In this document: piece after piece, positions 53,889 through 61,882 of the stretch
Numbering within the stretch: position 1 is the stretch's first letter
Layout of the letters: every line of letters begins with the position of its first letter
Assembly (NCBI RefSeq): GCF_000521215.1
Contig: NZ_KI928916.1
Coordinates: forward strand, 207,217-269,098
From: Labrenzia sp. DG1229
GTDB taxonomy: Bacteria > Pseudomonadota > Alphaproteobacteria > Rhizobiales > Stappiaceae
Length of the DNA stretch: 61,882 bases
Direction of reading: 5' to 3'
The notes under the pieces: generated by a model
Databases searched by the model: none
Seen by the model: the letters and a program-made list of their open reading frames with translations, nothing else
What the model was told of the DNA's origin: nothing
Position numbers and translations under genes: made by a program

Positions 53889-54761
53889 ATGAACAAGCGA
53901 AGCAGCCACTTTAACACTCACCCGGCATTGCCATTTGGATCGTTGCGGTTTGCGTTGGCGCTTGCATTGCTTATCTGGCTCGCCGCAATGACATCAGGTA
54001 CGGCGCAGGCGCAGGAATTGCGATTGCTGACCTCTCCCTGGCCTCCGTCCAATTATGTTCAGGCCGACGGGATCCCTGCAGGGATCAGTGTCGACGTCAT
54101 TGAAGCGATGAAGGACAGGTTGAAACTGGAAACGCCCGTGGAAGTCCTGCCCTGGGCGAGGGCATACCTGGTTGCCCAATCGGACCCGAACATCCTGCTG
54201 TTCACGGCAGGGCGTACACAGGAGCGAGTCGACATGGGATTTCACTTCGTCGGTCCCGTGGTGATGTGGACGCATGCTCTGATGGCCCGGAAAGACACAG
54301 AGATCGCCATCGACGACGTCGACGCCGTCAGATCGCATAACCTCGTTGTTGCCGGTGTGCGAGGATCCTGGCAGGTCCGCCTGTTGCAGGATGCCGGTGT
54401 CCGGACCGTTGAAACGGAGAACCATGAGACCGGTGCAAGGATGCTACTGGCAAAACGGGTCGATCTCTGGATCACATCGCGACTGCAGGCCTCTTCGGTG
54501 CTGAAGGACCTCGGGAGGGACGCAGACAGCGTCACGGCAATCCACACCGTGAAACGCTCGCCGTCCTACCTCATGATTTCTGCAGAAACCGATCCCGACA
54601 TCATTGCCCGGTGGGAAGCGGCGTATGAAGACCTCAAGCAGACCGACTTCTTCGAAAAGACCGTGAACAAGTGGAGCGATCAGCTGGGCATCGCCCTCCA
54701 GTTCAGCCCTGCTGAAGGTTTCAGCGCAAGACCGGTCCCGCACGACAAAACCGGCTCCTGA
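53889..54761 (+). CDS. Periplasmic substrate-binding (SBP_bac_3-like) protein, paralogue of the preceding gene
   Basis: About 290 residues with a clear signal peptide (SLRFALALALLIWLAAMTSG, then TAQAQ). The mature part is the same family as its neighbour: LRLLTSPWPPSNYVQADGIP, GISVDVIEAMKDRLKLETPV, ARAYLVAQSDPNILLFTAGR and LLAKRVDLWITSRLQASSVL line up with the first protein. The start at 53889 is chosen for the signal peptide. An upstream ATG at 53703 overlapping the previous stop is in frame but adds an implausible extension; it may mark the remnant of a second start. The pair probably arose by tandem duplication. The ligand is unknown. Confidence 0.87.
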   Translation: MNKRSSHFNTHPALPFGSLRFALALALLIWLAAMTSGTAQAQELRLLTSPWPPSNYVQADGIPAGISVDVIEAMKDRLKLETPVEVLPWARAYLVAQSDPNILLFTAGRTQERVDMGFHFVGPVVMWTHALMARKDTEIAIDDVDAVRSHNLVVAGVRGSWQVRLLQDAGVRTVETENHETGARMLLAKRVDLWITSRLQASSVLKDLGRDADSVTAIHTVKRSPSYLMISAETDPDIIARWEAAYEDLKQTDFFEKTVNKWSDQLGIALQFSPAEGFSARPVPHDKTGS

Positions 54762-54839
54762 GAAGGTGTCTCTGGTTTAGAGCGTTCACCGGCGAGGAGC
54801 GAGGCACCGGCGCATGTGCCCCGCACTCTGAACCGTCGG

Positions 54840-55601
54840 TTACTTCAGCGCCCAGCGAATGGTTACGTTCGCGCCGATGGTCTGTTCTCCGGTCTCGACC
54901 GGAACGGCTTCAGCGCTCGCGGCCATCATGCTTCCGGCCCGCATCATGAGCGGTTGAGGCATCTGTGTGCCGGTTTCTGAAATGGATATGATGTTGCCCA
55001 ACTCGGCGCCCGCAGCACTTGCGAAGATCTCCGCCTTGTGACGTGCGGCATCGACGGCCTTCTTGCGGGCTTCGTCAAGCTTGTCCGCCGGGTCGCTGAC
55101 TTCGAAACGAATGCCGTCCACGGAATTCGCGCCACTTTCAACTACGAGCGTGAGCAAACCACCCAGTTTTGCCAGGTCACGGACATTGACCTCAACGCCG
55201 TTGCGGACCTCGTAGCCGGCAATCCCGGGCTGTTGATCGGAGCCGCTGGCAACCCGCTCATAGCGCGGATAAATACCAAATCCCCTTGTCTGGATGTCCT
55301 TGGCTTCGATGCCGGCGCCCTTGATTGCATCGATGACCTTTGAGATCGAGGCAGAATTCTCCGAAAGCGCCTCGGCGGCCGTTTTGGCCGTGGACACAAC
55401 ATTCGTCGTGATGACGGCCATGTCGGGCGTGACGGCGACCGTGCCTCTTCCTTCCATGGTAATGCTGCCCGCCAGGGTTTGTGCGTCCTGTGCCAAAGTG
55501 GTGTTGGCGGCTATCAGGGCAACCCCAAGGGCTGAGGCAAATGCGATTTTGCGCACCACTGCAAGCGGGCGGATGGGCAGAACCGTTATCGAACCGGTCA
55601 T
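54840..55601 (-). CDS. SIMPL-domain (DUF541) periplasmic protein
   Basis: A 253-residue exported protein: signal segment (KIAFASALGVALIAANTTLA), then a SIMPL domain. It begins GSITMEGRGTVAVTPDMAVI and continues TAKTAAEALSENSASISKVI, EAKDIQTRGFGIYPRY and LDEARKKAVDAARHKAEIFA. Members form membrane-associated rings; their role is linked to stress tolerance in some bacteria, but no activity is fixed. It has its own unit and is convergent with the preceding binding-protein gene. AI-2E permease is next upstream on the same strand. Confidence 0.9.
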   Translation of the reverse strand: MTGSITVLPIRPLAVVRKIAFASALGVALIAANTTLAQDAQTLAGSITMEGRGTVAVTPDMAVITTNVVSTAKTAAEALSENSASISKVIDAIKGAGIEAKDIQTRGFGIYPRYERVASGSDQQPGIAGYEVRNGVEVNVRDLAKLGGLLTLVVESGANSVDGIRFEVSDPADKLDEARKKAVDAARHKAEIFASAAGAELGNIISISETGTQMPQPLMMRAGSMMAASAEAVPVETGEQTIGANVTIRWALK

Positions 55602-55742
55602 GTGAAATTCCTTTCAACACTATTTGACTTGACCGGGAAGATTGTTGGCCAATGCGGCAGGGGTAAGGCTTGACGGTTCAGCTTTCGTTCATTTTCAAGG
55701 GCTTGCATTAGTACTTCCAATGACGCGGACCGCGTTCCGGGC

Positions 55743-56807
55743 CTAGTTTTTGGAATCCTGAGATCCACTGAAGCCGACATCGCCGGTTTCGGAAAGTAAA
55801 ACTGCGACCGGCCGGGAGCTTTCGAACCGGGCGCAGACGATAACGATCATCACGGTCAACGGCACGCAAAGCACCATGCCGACAATGCCCCAGATTGCCC
55901 CCCAGAACGCGAGCGAGAGCATGATGACGAGACCCGACAGGTTGAGATTGGACCCCATGAGTTTCGGCTCGACCAGATTGCCGATGGCGAACTGGATCAG
56001 GCCGAGAACGGTGGCAATCGCAAAGAAGGGGCCGAGAGTGTCATAGTAGACGATCGCCAGAAGGCTCGGGAATATGACACCGATCAGTGAACCGATGGTC
56101 GGAATGTAGTTCAACAGAAAGGCAATGAAGCCGAAGAGGGCGGCATAGGGCAGACCGATCAGTATCAGGACCAGGCTGGTGAGTACACCGGTGGCAACGG
56201 ACACGGCGGTCTTGATCGAAAAGTAATGCATGATCGAGCGGTTGATTTCCGCGCGGATCGCAAACGCCGACTGGGCGCGTTCGGGAGAGGAGAACAGGCG
56301 CTCGAATTTCCGATCGAAGGTCGACTGTTCCAGGACCAGGAACAGAACATAGATGAAGACCAGACTGGCGGAGCCGGCAAGCGCGGTCACAAGACTGGCG
56401 CCGGCCGTCACCATGCGCGGCACGACGGAGTCTGGCAGCAGGTCCTTCAACTCGATCGGATCGTTGAAGTCGAGGTGAGACGACACCTGGTTGAACAGTT
56501 CTTCAAGGCGTCTCTGGTAGGTCGGAGCATCCTGGGCGAGCTGGGACAGGTTGGCCGTCACGATGTCCAGAACGATCGTGCTGACCGCAAAGATCGACAG
56601 CAAAGACAGCGTGAAGGAAATGAAGCCTGGAAGCCGCCAGCGGCCGATCGGCACCTTTGCAAAAAGATGCGCAAGTGAATTGATCATGTACCAGACGATC
56701 AGGGCAATGACGAAGGGAAGCAGTAGCGAGCGCCCGATAACCAGCAGCCAGCCGATCATGCAGACCAATAGAACCGTCAGCGTGGCGGACAGAAGGGGGC
56801 TTCGCAT
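55743..56807 (-). CDS. AI-2E family transporter (PerM-like)
   Basis: A 354-residue membrane protein with about eight hydrophobic segments. It has the C-terminal permease signature: YIPTIGSLIGVIFPSLLAIV, GLIQFAIGNLVEPKLMGSNL and LSGLVIMLSLAFWGAIWGIV, followed by VGMVLCVPLTVMIVIVCARF. The family includes TqsA, reported to export or restrict autoinducer-2, and sodium/proton antiporters in extremophiles. The substrate here is unknown. The gene is on its own strand block with SIMPL, and the tRNA lies on the other side. Confidence 0.92.
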   Translation of the reverse strand: MRSPLLSATLTVLLVCMIGWLLVIGRSLLLPFVIALIVWYMINSLAHLFAKVPIGRWRLPGFISFTLSLLSIFAVSTIVLDIVTANLSQLAQDAPTYQRRLEELFNQVSSHLDFNDPIELKDLLPDSVVPRMVTAGASLVTALAGSASLVFIYVLFLVLEQSTFDRKFERLFSSPERAQSAFAIRAEINRSIMHYFSIKTAVSVATGVLTSLVLILIGLPYAALFGFIAFLLNYIPTIGSLIGVIFPSLLAIVYYDTLGPFFAIATVLGLIQFAIGNLVEPKLMGSNLNLSGLVIMLSLAFWGAIWGIVGMVLCVPLTVMIVIVCARFESSRPVAVLLSETGDVGFSGSQDSKN

Positions 56808-57107
56808 TGTGGCTCCGGCAATTGCGGTAACGGCGACTCAGCCGCCACGTGTCGATCCATTTAGACCTCAAGCCGCCTCAGACCTCAAGCCGTGCAGCAA
56901 CGGCCCCCTATTGCCTTTGCGTGGAAACGTTTTGCATCGTGCCAGCCACATTTCCGGTCAGGGCCGGGTGCCCTGACAGGTGACGCAACTTGCGGGCCGG
57001 ACTTTCCAAGACCTTTTTCACCTTCGGGCCGCAAACCTCTTGCCCCGACGAATTGCCGTGGTATAGGGAACATCTGCGCGGTTCTGTCTTTCACAGAGAT
57101 GCGCCGT
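56808..57107. other. Spacer between AI-2E gene and tRNA
   Basis: 300 bp without a gene. It should hold the promoter of the tRNA. A CATCTG-rich stretch near the tRNA is not a recognisable promoter by eye. Confidence 0.4.
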
Positions 57108-57184
57108 GGGCCTGTAGCTCAACTGGTTAGAGCCGTCCGCTCATAACGGATTGGTTGGGGGTTCGAGTCCCTCCGGGCCCACCA
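57108..57184 (+). tRNA. tRNA with CAT anticodon (tRNA-Ile2 type, possibly Met)
   Basis: The cloverleaf is complete. The acceptor GGGCCTG pairs with CGGGCCC. The D-arm is GCTC/GAGC. The anticodon arm is GTCCG-CTCATAA-CGGAT with CAT at positions 34-36. The variable loop is TGGTT, the T-arm is GGGGG-TTCGAGT-CCCTC, and CCA is encoded. The TTAGAGC/GGTT context resembles the AUA-decoding tRNA-Ile2, whose C34 becomes lysidine through TilS, more than initiator tRNA-Met. The elongator Met remains an alternative. It is a single gene with no ribosomal RNA nearby. Its intact U33, CCA and acceptor contrast with the degenerate elements at 15734-15949. Confidence 0.93.
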
Positions 57185-57573
57185 TTTTCTTTAAAATCAA
57201 TGCCTTGGTCTCTGGAATGTCGAAGTGGGACATATCAGGGGGACATTTTGGTGTTCAATCCGGTCTGTTGGACCCAGACCCAAAATGTCGCCTGGAACCA
57301 TGGAACCGCGACAAGCTTTGCGGATTAGCCGGGACTTTGAATAGCGCCACCATGGCGCATCGTCGGTCGAAATTCGAACAACTCGCGCGCTGACGCGCGG
57401 CACCAAACCGTGTGCTGGCGGAACGATTGTAACCGGTAGAGGCCGCGTTCATCACCAGCCAACTCACGTCCTGCGAATTTGCCGGGAAAATGTCGTTGAA
57501 AAGGGCGGCTTTTGGCCGAACCCATCTGACGAAACCCCCGGTGTTTGCGGGAAGGATTGGCCTCGGGCAATGA
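57185..57573. other. Intergenic region after tRNA (389 bp)
   Basis: No gene is convincing. The segment lies directly after a tRNA, a usual site for integrative elements, but I see no integrase gene, and no repeat of the tRNA 3-prime end turned up by eye. Confidence 0.45.
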
Positions 57574-58779
57574 TCATATACGGCACAGGGTGCCGATTTC
57601 GGTGCGAAACAGGTCGGAGGCGGCGCCGACGAGTTCGTCGCTTTTGCTGCGCCGGCCTGAAACGATTTTCGGCTTCCGGCCCTTGCGAACCAGGGCGCCC
57701 TCGGGAAAAATCAGTTCAAATCTTTCTGTCAGGCGCTGGAAGGTTTCCGGGCACTGGACAAAGGGACCTGTGAGAACAATCTCGTCCGGCATCAACGTCA
57801 GTGTAAGATTGCGAAGCGTATGCGCCATCAGCAGCAAGGGCCGTTGCAGGAAGGACTTGTCAGTGCAATCCTGCAGATAGTCCTCGAATTTTTGCTCGTT
57901 GATCGGGATTGACTGGTCTTGTGACATCGTTGCCAGCGCCCAAAGCCCGGCCTCGGCTTCCATGCAGCCGATCATGCCGCATTTGCAACTCACGGTGCTG
58001 AGCGGATCGAGCACACAATGCCCGATTTCACCAAAGCCTTCAGTGAGAACCAGTTCCCTGTCGTTGCTGATAAAAGCCGCGCCGATGCCGATACCCCAGT
58101 GTATCAGCAGTGTCTTGCCGGTGCCGAGACTTTTGCGGCGGGACGTGCGGGCCCGCAATTCGCAATTCAGGTTCTTTCGCACGATGACGTCATGTCCGAG
58201 GGTTTCAGACACTTCGGACAGGTCGAAGTCGGACAGTTTCGGCCAATAGGCGGAGTAGACCCAGCGTTTGCCGGGCTCGTCGACAATCCCCGGCAAGGAC
58301 AGCGCATAGCCGCACTGTTTGGCCGAACCGGGAATATGCGTGGTGCACTTTCCGGCCAGGCTTGAAAGCACGTCGATGAAGCCTTGCTTGTCGATCTTGT
58401 CCGCCTGCACCTGCTCCGTCGTCTCGAAAAGAATCGTTCCGGCCAGATCGACCACCGCGCAATGCATCGTGTGTGACACGAAATGAAAGATCACCGCGCA
58501 CAGGCGACCAGGGGCGGGGGTGAGCAGGATCTCCGGCCGACCTTTTTGCAGGGACTGCGCAGGGCGTGATTCCGTGATCAGTCCATCATGGATCAATTCC
58601 ATCACAAGGTCTGAAACTGTTGCCGGGCGGAGCGCCATATCCGTGGCCAGTTTCTTGCGGGTCGGCGCATCGCCCTGGCAGATCGCCGAAAAAATCCGTC
58701 CCTTTCGTCCGGCCGGAGCGTCAGCGCCATCATGCGCGAACTGACGAAAATAGTAGTCGCTCATCGGGAGAGAAGTCAT
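57574..58779 (-). CDS. ROK-family transcriptional repressor (NagC-like)
   Basis: About 401 residues (start at MTSLPMSDYY). The N-terminal HTH is GRIFSAICQGDAPTRKKLAT and LRPATVSDLVMELIHDGLIT. The ROK kinase-like domain has LLIHWGIGIGAAFISNDREL, GHCVLDPLSTVSCKCGMIGC (the CxCGxxGC zinc motif, here C-K-C-G-M-I-G-C) and LTEGFGEIGH. It lacks obvious sugar-kinase catalytic completeness and acts as a repressor. It is divergent from nagB with a 128-bp spacer that holds a candidate operator (58865-58882). Control of nagB-nagA-TRAP by an amino-sugar phosphate is the natural inference. Confidence 0.9.
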   Translation of the reverse strand: MTSLPMSDYYFRQFAHDGADAPAGRKGRIFSAICQGDAPTRKKLATDMALRPATVSDLVMELIHDGLITESRPAQSLQKGRPEILLTPAPGRLCAVIFHFVSHTMHCAVVDLAGTILFETTEQVQADKIDKQGFIDVLSSLAGKCTTHIPGSAKQCGYALSLPGIVDEPGKRWVYSAYWPKLSDFDLSEVSETLGHDVIVRKNLNCELRARTSRRKSLGTGKTLLIHWGIGIGAAFISNDRELVLTEGFGEIGHCVLDPLSTVSCKCGMIGCMEAEAGLWALATMSQDQSIPINEQKFEDYLQDCTDKSFLQRPLLLMAHTLRNLTLTLMPDEIVLTGPFVQCPETFQRLTERFELIFPEGALVRKGRKPKIVSGRRSKSDELVGAASDLFRTEIGTLCRI

Positions 58780-58864
58780 TCGCCAGCCAGTCCTTTTCTG
58801 TGCAGAGCATAAGAAGAATTGCTGGAAACTCCAGCCAAAACTCAGCAAAAAATAATTATTGACA

Positions 58865-58882
58865 TTTTTGTATTTAATTACA
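58865..58882. promoter_or_regulatory. Operator candidate upstream of nagB; resembles the RpiR-locus palindrome
   Basis: TTTTTGTATTTAATTACA lies in the ROK/nagB divergent spacer. At 35362-35381 the RpiR locus has the same sequence with one extra C after TTTTTGT. The site is 26 bp before the nagB ATG. Confidence 0.55.
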
Positions 58883-58907
58883 TTAATGGAAAAAAATAGG
58901 AGTACCG

Positions 58908-59663
58908 ATGAAGATTTCAATTGCCGAGACAAGTGTGGGTGCAGGACATCAAGCAGCCTTGCGGGGCGCGGACTACATTCGGCGGGCCATCAGGGACCAG
59001 GGAGCGGCACGCCTGATCCTGGCCACGGGAGCGAGTCAGTTCGAGGTTCTGAAAGCGCTGGTTGCCTGTGAAGATATCGACTGGTCGAAATGCACGGTTT
59101 TCCATCTGGATGAATACATCGGATTGCCGCGGTCCCATCGCGCAAGCTTCGTCAATTATCTGAATGCGCGCTTCGTCAGTCTGGTTCCGGGATTGGGCCA
59201 CTTCGAGGCCATTGACGGTGAAGCGAGTGACGTTGAAGCCGAAATCACGCGATTGAACACCACGTTGAGCAAAGAACCCATCGACGTTGCCTTTGTCGGC
59301 ATCGGAGAAAACGGACATCTGGCGTTCAACGATCCGCCCGCAGACTTCGAAACCACCGCACCTTTCTTGCGGGTGTCACTGGATGAGCCCTGCCGCAGAC
59401 AGCAGGTCAACGAGGGCTGGTTTGACACCATGGCCGATGTTCCCGCCGAAGCTCTGACCATGAGCATTCGACAGATCATGGCTGCGAAAGCGATAGTCTG
59501 CACCGTTCAGGATCAACGCAAGGCAAGGGCCGTGAAAAATGCGGTTGAAGGACCAGTGAGCAACCTTTGCCCGGCGTCGATCCTTCAGGAACATGCCGAT
59601 GCCACCCTGATCCTGGACGACGCCGCGGCCGCAGAGTTGAGCCCGGGTGCCCGCAATGGCTGA
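58908..59663 (+). CDS. nagB: Glucosamine-6-phosphate deaminase
   Basis: NagB converts glucosamine 6-phosphate to fructose 6-phosphate plus ammonia. The 251-residue protein carries the family signatures: ARLILATGASQFEVLKALVA (phosphate loop), CTVFHLDEYIGLPRSHRASF with catalytic Asp and the active-site segment, VAFVGIGENGHLAFNDPPAD (GIGENGHLAFNDP hallmark with the acid-base residues) and the His/Glu pair within it. An AATAGGAG box is 7-8 bases before the ATG. The gene overlaps nagA by 8 bp. This is a shorter, monomeric-type deaminase than the E. coli enzyme. Confidence 0.96.
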   Translation: MKISIAETSVGAGHQAALRGADYIRRAIRDQGAARLILATGASQFEVLKALVACEDIDWSKCTVFHLDEYIGLPRSHRASFVNYLNARFVSLVPGLGHFEAIDGEASDVEAEITRLNTTLSKEPIDVAFVGIGENGHLAFNDPPADFETTAPFLRVSLDEPCRRQQVNEGWFDTMADVPAEALTMSIRQIMAAKAIVCTVQDQRKARAVKNAVEGPVSNLCPASILQEHADATLILDDAAAAELSPGARNG

Positions 59664-60864
59664 AGCCAGATCCAATCCCGGTGGCATCCGCAATCGCTCG
59701 GCACCGGTACTTCTCGACGTGCTGTGCGCCGCAAGACAGACCTCGATTTGCTGTGAGCTGTCTCCCGAGGGCGGCCTGGTGGCGGAAACGATCGAAATTG
59801 CCGAGCAACAATGGCGGACCGGCCCGGATGGCGACTTCGTCACACGGGGATTGATCGATCTTCAGGTCAACGGTTTCGGCGGGCTGGATTTCAACAGGGG
59901 AGGGATCACCGCCGACCGGTTGGATCTGGCGCTGATCGAGCTGGCCAAAACGGGGGTCACGGCTCTTCTGCCGGCGATCATCACAGGCTCGGCCGGTCGT
60001 ATGGTCCGCGTGTTGCGGGAACTTGATGAGGCTGTGGCGGCCAGCCGGCTCGGCCCACTCATGATTGCGGGTTACCACATCGAGGGGCCGTTTTTGTCCC
60101 CGGAAGACGGATTCAGCGGATCTCACGACAGTGCGCATATGTCAGCGGCAAATCTTGACCTGATTGATGATCTGCAACGGAACGTGTCTCGTGGGATAAA
60201 GCTGGTGACGATTGCGCCGGAAGTCAGCGGTGCGATCGAAATGATCCGGGTGCTTGCCGGGCGGGGAATTCAGGTCGCGATCGGTCACTCCAACGCAAAC
60301 GAGCAACAGATTTCAGCAGCGGTCGACGCCGGAGTGACGCTTTGCACGCATCTGGGCAACGGATTGCCGCAAATGCTGCACAAGACCGATAATCCGATTT
60401 TCTGGCAGTTGGCGGACGACCGGTTGACGGCGATGTTTATCGCCGACGGCATTCATGTGCCCAGACCGGCACTGCAAACGATGTTGCGGGCCAAGGGACA
60501 CACGCGGACGATCCTGACGACCGATGCGGTGTCCGCGGCCGGGATCAATACCGGGCCCGGTTTTTACACGCTGGGCGCAGCGGAGATCGAGCGTTCACAG
60601 GAGGGTTCCGTCCGAATCCCGGGCTCGAGCTATCTCGCCGGATCGTCGGTCACCATGGATCAGATGCTGCGCAACATGATGGCCTGGTATGGCCTGACCG
60701 TACCTGTTCTTGTCCAGCTCATGCGGGAAAATCCGCTGCATTTCATCCGCACTCGTCAGGACCCCGGTCCGATGGGTGCGACGGACGGTGTCGTCGAGTG
60801 GGAGACCACGGCGGACGGCCCCGTTGTCCGCAGGGCACATATTGGCCCGTTCACAGTTGAATAA
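59656..60864 (+). CDS. nagA: N-acetylglucosamine-6-phosphate deacetylase
   Basis: NagA removes acetate from GlcNAc 6-phosphate, giving the NagB substrate. The amidohydrolase fold is visible: VTRGLIDLQVNGFGGLDFNR, the metal-site Glu in AGYHIEGPFLSPEDGF, ALGHSNA-like IQVAIGHSNANEQQISAAVD (metal His), THLGNGLPQ (metal His), MFIADGIHVPR and RTILTTDAVSAAGI with the catalytic Asp. The protein is about 402 aa with the start at 59656 inside the nagB end. Substitution of HLFNAM by HLGNGL is typical of this alphaproteobacterial subgroup. A TRAP binding-protein gene follows after 35 bp. Confidence 0.95.
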   Translation: MAEARSNPGGIRNRSAPVLLDVLCAARQTSICCELSPEGGLVAETIEIAEQQWRTGPDGDFVTRGLIDLQVNGFGGLDFNRGGITADRLDLALIELAKTGVTALLPAIITGSAGRMVRVLRELDEAVAASRLGPLMIAGYHIEGPFLSPEDGFSGSHDSAHMSAANLDLIDDLQRNVSRGIKLVTIAPEVSGAIEMIRVLAGRGIQVAIGHSNANEQQISAAVDAGVTLCTHLGNGLPQMLHKTDNPIFWQLADDRLTAMFIADGIHVPRPALQTMLRAKGHTRTILTTDAVSAAGINTGPGFYTLGAAEIERSQEGSVRIPGSSYLAGSSVTMDQMLRNMMAWYGLTVPVLVQLMRENPLHFIRTRQDPGPMGATDGVVEWETTADGPVVRRAHIGPFTVE

Positions 60865-60899
60865 TCTGGAATTTCAGTCGTCAAAATGGGAGGAAACCA

Positions 60900-61882
60900 A
60901 TGACATCCGGTACTTTTAGAAAAGGTTTGATACTCGCGGCCTGCATGCTTGCAAGCGGCACGGGGCTGGCCAACGCGGAAACCGTGTTGCGCCTTGCGGA
61001 AAACCAGCCTGAAACCAACCCAGTCACCGTTGCCATGCATCGATTTGCCGAACTTGTCGGCGAATACACCGATGGTGAGGTGAAAGTCGACGTCTATTCA
61101 GGCGCGCAGCTGGGTCAGGAAGTCGAATCCATCGAGCAGGTCCAGGCCGGGATCATTGACCTTGCCCGCGTCAACACGGTGCCTCTTGCCAATGTCACTC
61201 CGGCGGTTGGCGTGTTCACGCTGCCGTACATATTCAGCGGTTCTGAGCACAAGTACAAAGTTCTGGACGGCGAAATCGGACAGAAGGTGCGCGCCGACAT
61301 GGCAGAGGCCGGTCTGGTCGGCTTTGATTTCATGGAAGCCGGATCGCGCAGCTTCTATACCCGCGAAGGCTTGCCGATTTCGGAACTTGCCGATCTATCC
61401 GGTCTGAAGATCCGGGTGCAGAACTCTCCGATCTCCATCCTCATGGTGGAATTGCTGGGCGGCGTGCCGACACCGATGAACTATGGCGAGGTGTTCTCAG
61501 CGCTTCAGACCGGCGTGATTGACGGCGCGGAAAACGACTTCGTCAGTTTTCACACCTCCGGCCACTATGAAGTGGCCCCCAACTACGTCATTGATGGCCA
61601 TCTCAGCCCACCTGCGATAGTGATCATGAACAAGGCCCGCTTCGATAGTCTCCCCGAGGATCAACAGCAGGCAATTTCAAAGGCGGCGAAGGAAGCGGCG
61701 ATCTATGAGCGTGAGCTGATGTTCGCGGCCAACGACAAGGCGCGCACTACGGTCGAGGAGGCCGGAGTCTCTGTTGTGGAAATAGACAATGGTCCGTTTC
61801 AGGCAGCGATCCTGCCGATCTATAGAAGAGTTCCCACACCTTGGCGACCTTATCGAACAGATCCGGGCCCGTAGACTGAACA
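60900..61882 (+). CDS. dctP: TRAP transporter solute-binding protein of the amino-sugar locus (apparently frameshifted near 61824, continues past the window edge)
   Basis: A periplasmic DctP-type receptor: signal peptide (KGLILAACMLASGTGLANA), then LRLAENQPETNPVTVAMHRF, QLGQEVESIEQVQAGIIDLA, the Arg-bearing contact segment LADLSGLKIRVQNSPISILM and NYGEVFSALQTGVIDGAEND. Located after nagA and under the ROK repressor, it is likely to bind an N-acetylated amino sugar or related compound; the permeases should lie beyond the edge. The frame ends at 61874 in an atypical tail. Skipping the A at 61824 gives IYEEFPHLGDLIEQIRA, the expected C-terminal end. One extra base near the edge is therefore likely. 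In that frame no stop codon occurs before the window ends. Confidence 0.9.

Noticed and set aside
57185..57573. Integrative element at the tRNA gene
   Set aside because: No integrase and no repeated tRNA 3-prime end seen next to it within the window.

Overview
The window reads as chromosomal DNA of an alphaproteobacterium, most likely a marine or plant-associated Hyphomicrobiales member near Stappiaceae (Roseibium/Labrenzia-like). This placement is an inference from gene content and protein style: alphaproteobacterial rpoD and dnaG, a DUF930 protein, a SpeD/SpeE pair, several TRAP transporters and an FbpABC-type iron transporter. I ran no database search.

Layout. 1-8.8 kb holds housekeeping genes: the carB start (cut by the edge), an XRE and a MerR regulator lying between carB and carA, carA, a YqeY/GatB-like protein, dnaG and rpoD with a clear terminator. 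8.9-13.4 kb holds a Glu/Pro-rich TonB-like DUF930 protein (frameshifted), a PAAR-M91 metallopeptidase that looks like a type VI secretion effector with an overlapping downstream partner gene, and an MFS exporter. 13.5-16.2 kb is the most unusual stretch. A KptA/Tpt1-type RNA 2'-phosphotransferase and an SPFH/slipin gene lie on the minus strand, and the slipin is preceded by two abutting degenerate tRNA-like elements plus a partial third, which suggests an RNA repair or RNA damage-sensing island. 16.3-25.7 kb is accessory metabolism with regulators: SnoaL-like protein, enoyl-CoA hydratase/TetR, an unknown membrane protein, SDRs, ArsR/DUF6428 with twin operators, and a LysR-controlled DUF1330-luciferase-like-SDR operon. 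25.9-29.7 kb has a frameshifted serine hydrolase and an ArsR-permease-transglutaminase operon rich in cysteine clusters.

29.8-36.4 kb is one catabolic unit: dctQ-dctM-dctP, an MlrC-like M81 hydrolase and a D-threonine aldolase-like PLP enzyme, with a divergent RpiR regulator. 36.6-43.1 kb carries an FAD amine/amino-acid oxidase and a three-gene cassette of cyclase-TolB-TPR protein, a PAP2 protein with a 12-fold Gly-Ser-Leu repeat, and a subtilisin-like protease. 43.6-50.5 kb has a chemoreceptor and an FbpABC-type ferric iron transporter. 50.6-56.8 kb has speE/speD, a GNAT protein followed by two related periplasmic binding proteins, a SIMPL-domain protein and an AI-2E-type permease. 57.1 kb is a complete tRNA with CAT anticodon. 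The window ends in an amino-sugar locus: ROK repressor, nagB, nagA and a TRAP binding protein that apparently shifts frame close to the edge.

A recurring feature is that five genes show a single extra base that breaks an otherwise intact family-like protein (near 10129, 16600, 26701, 27552 and 61824). Sequencing error in a draft assembly is the simplest explanation.
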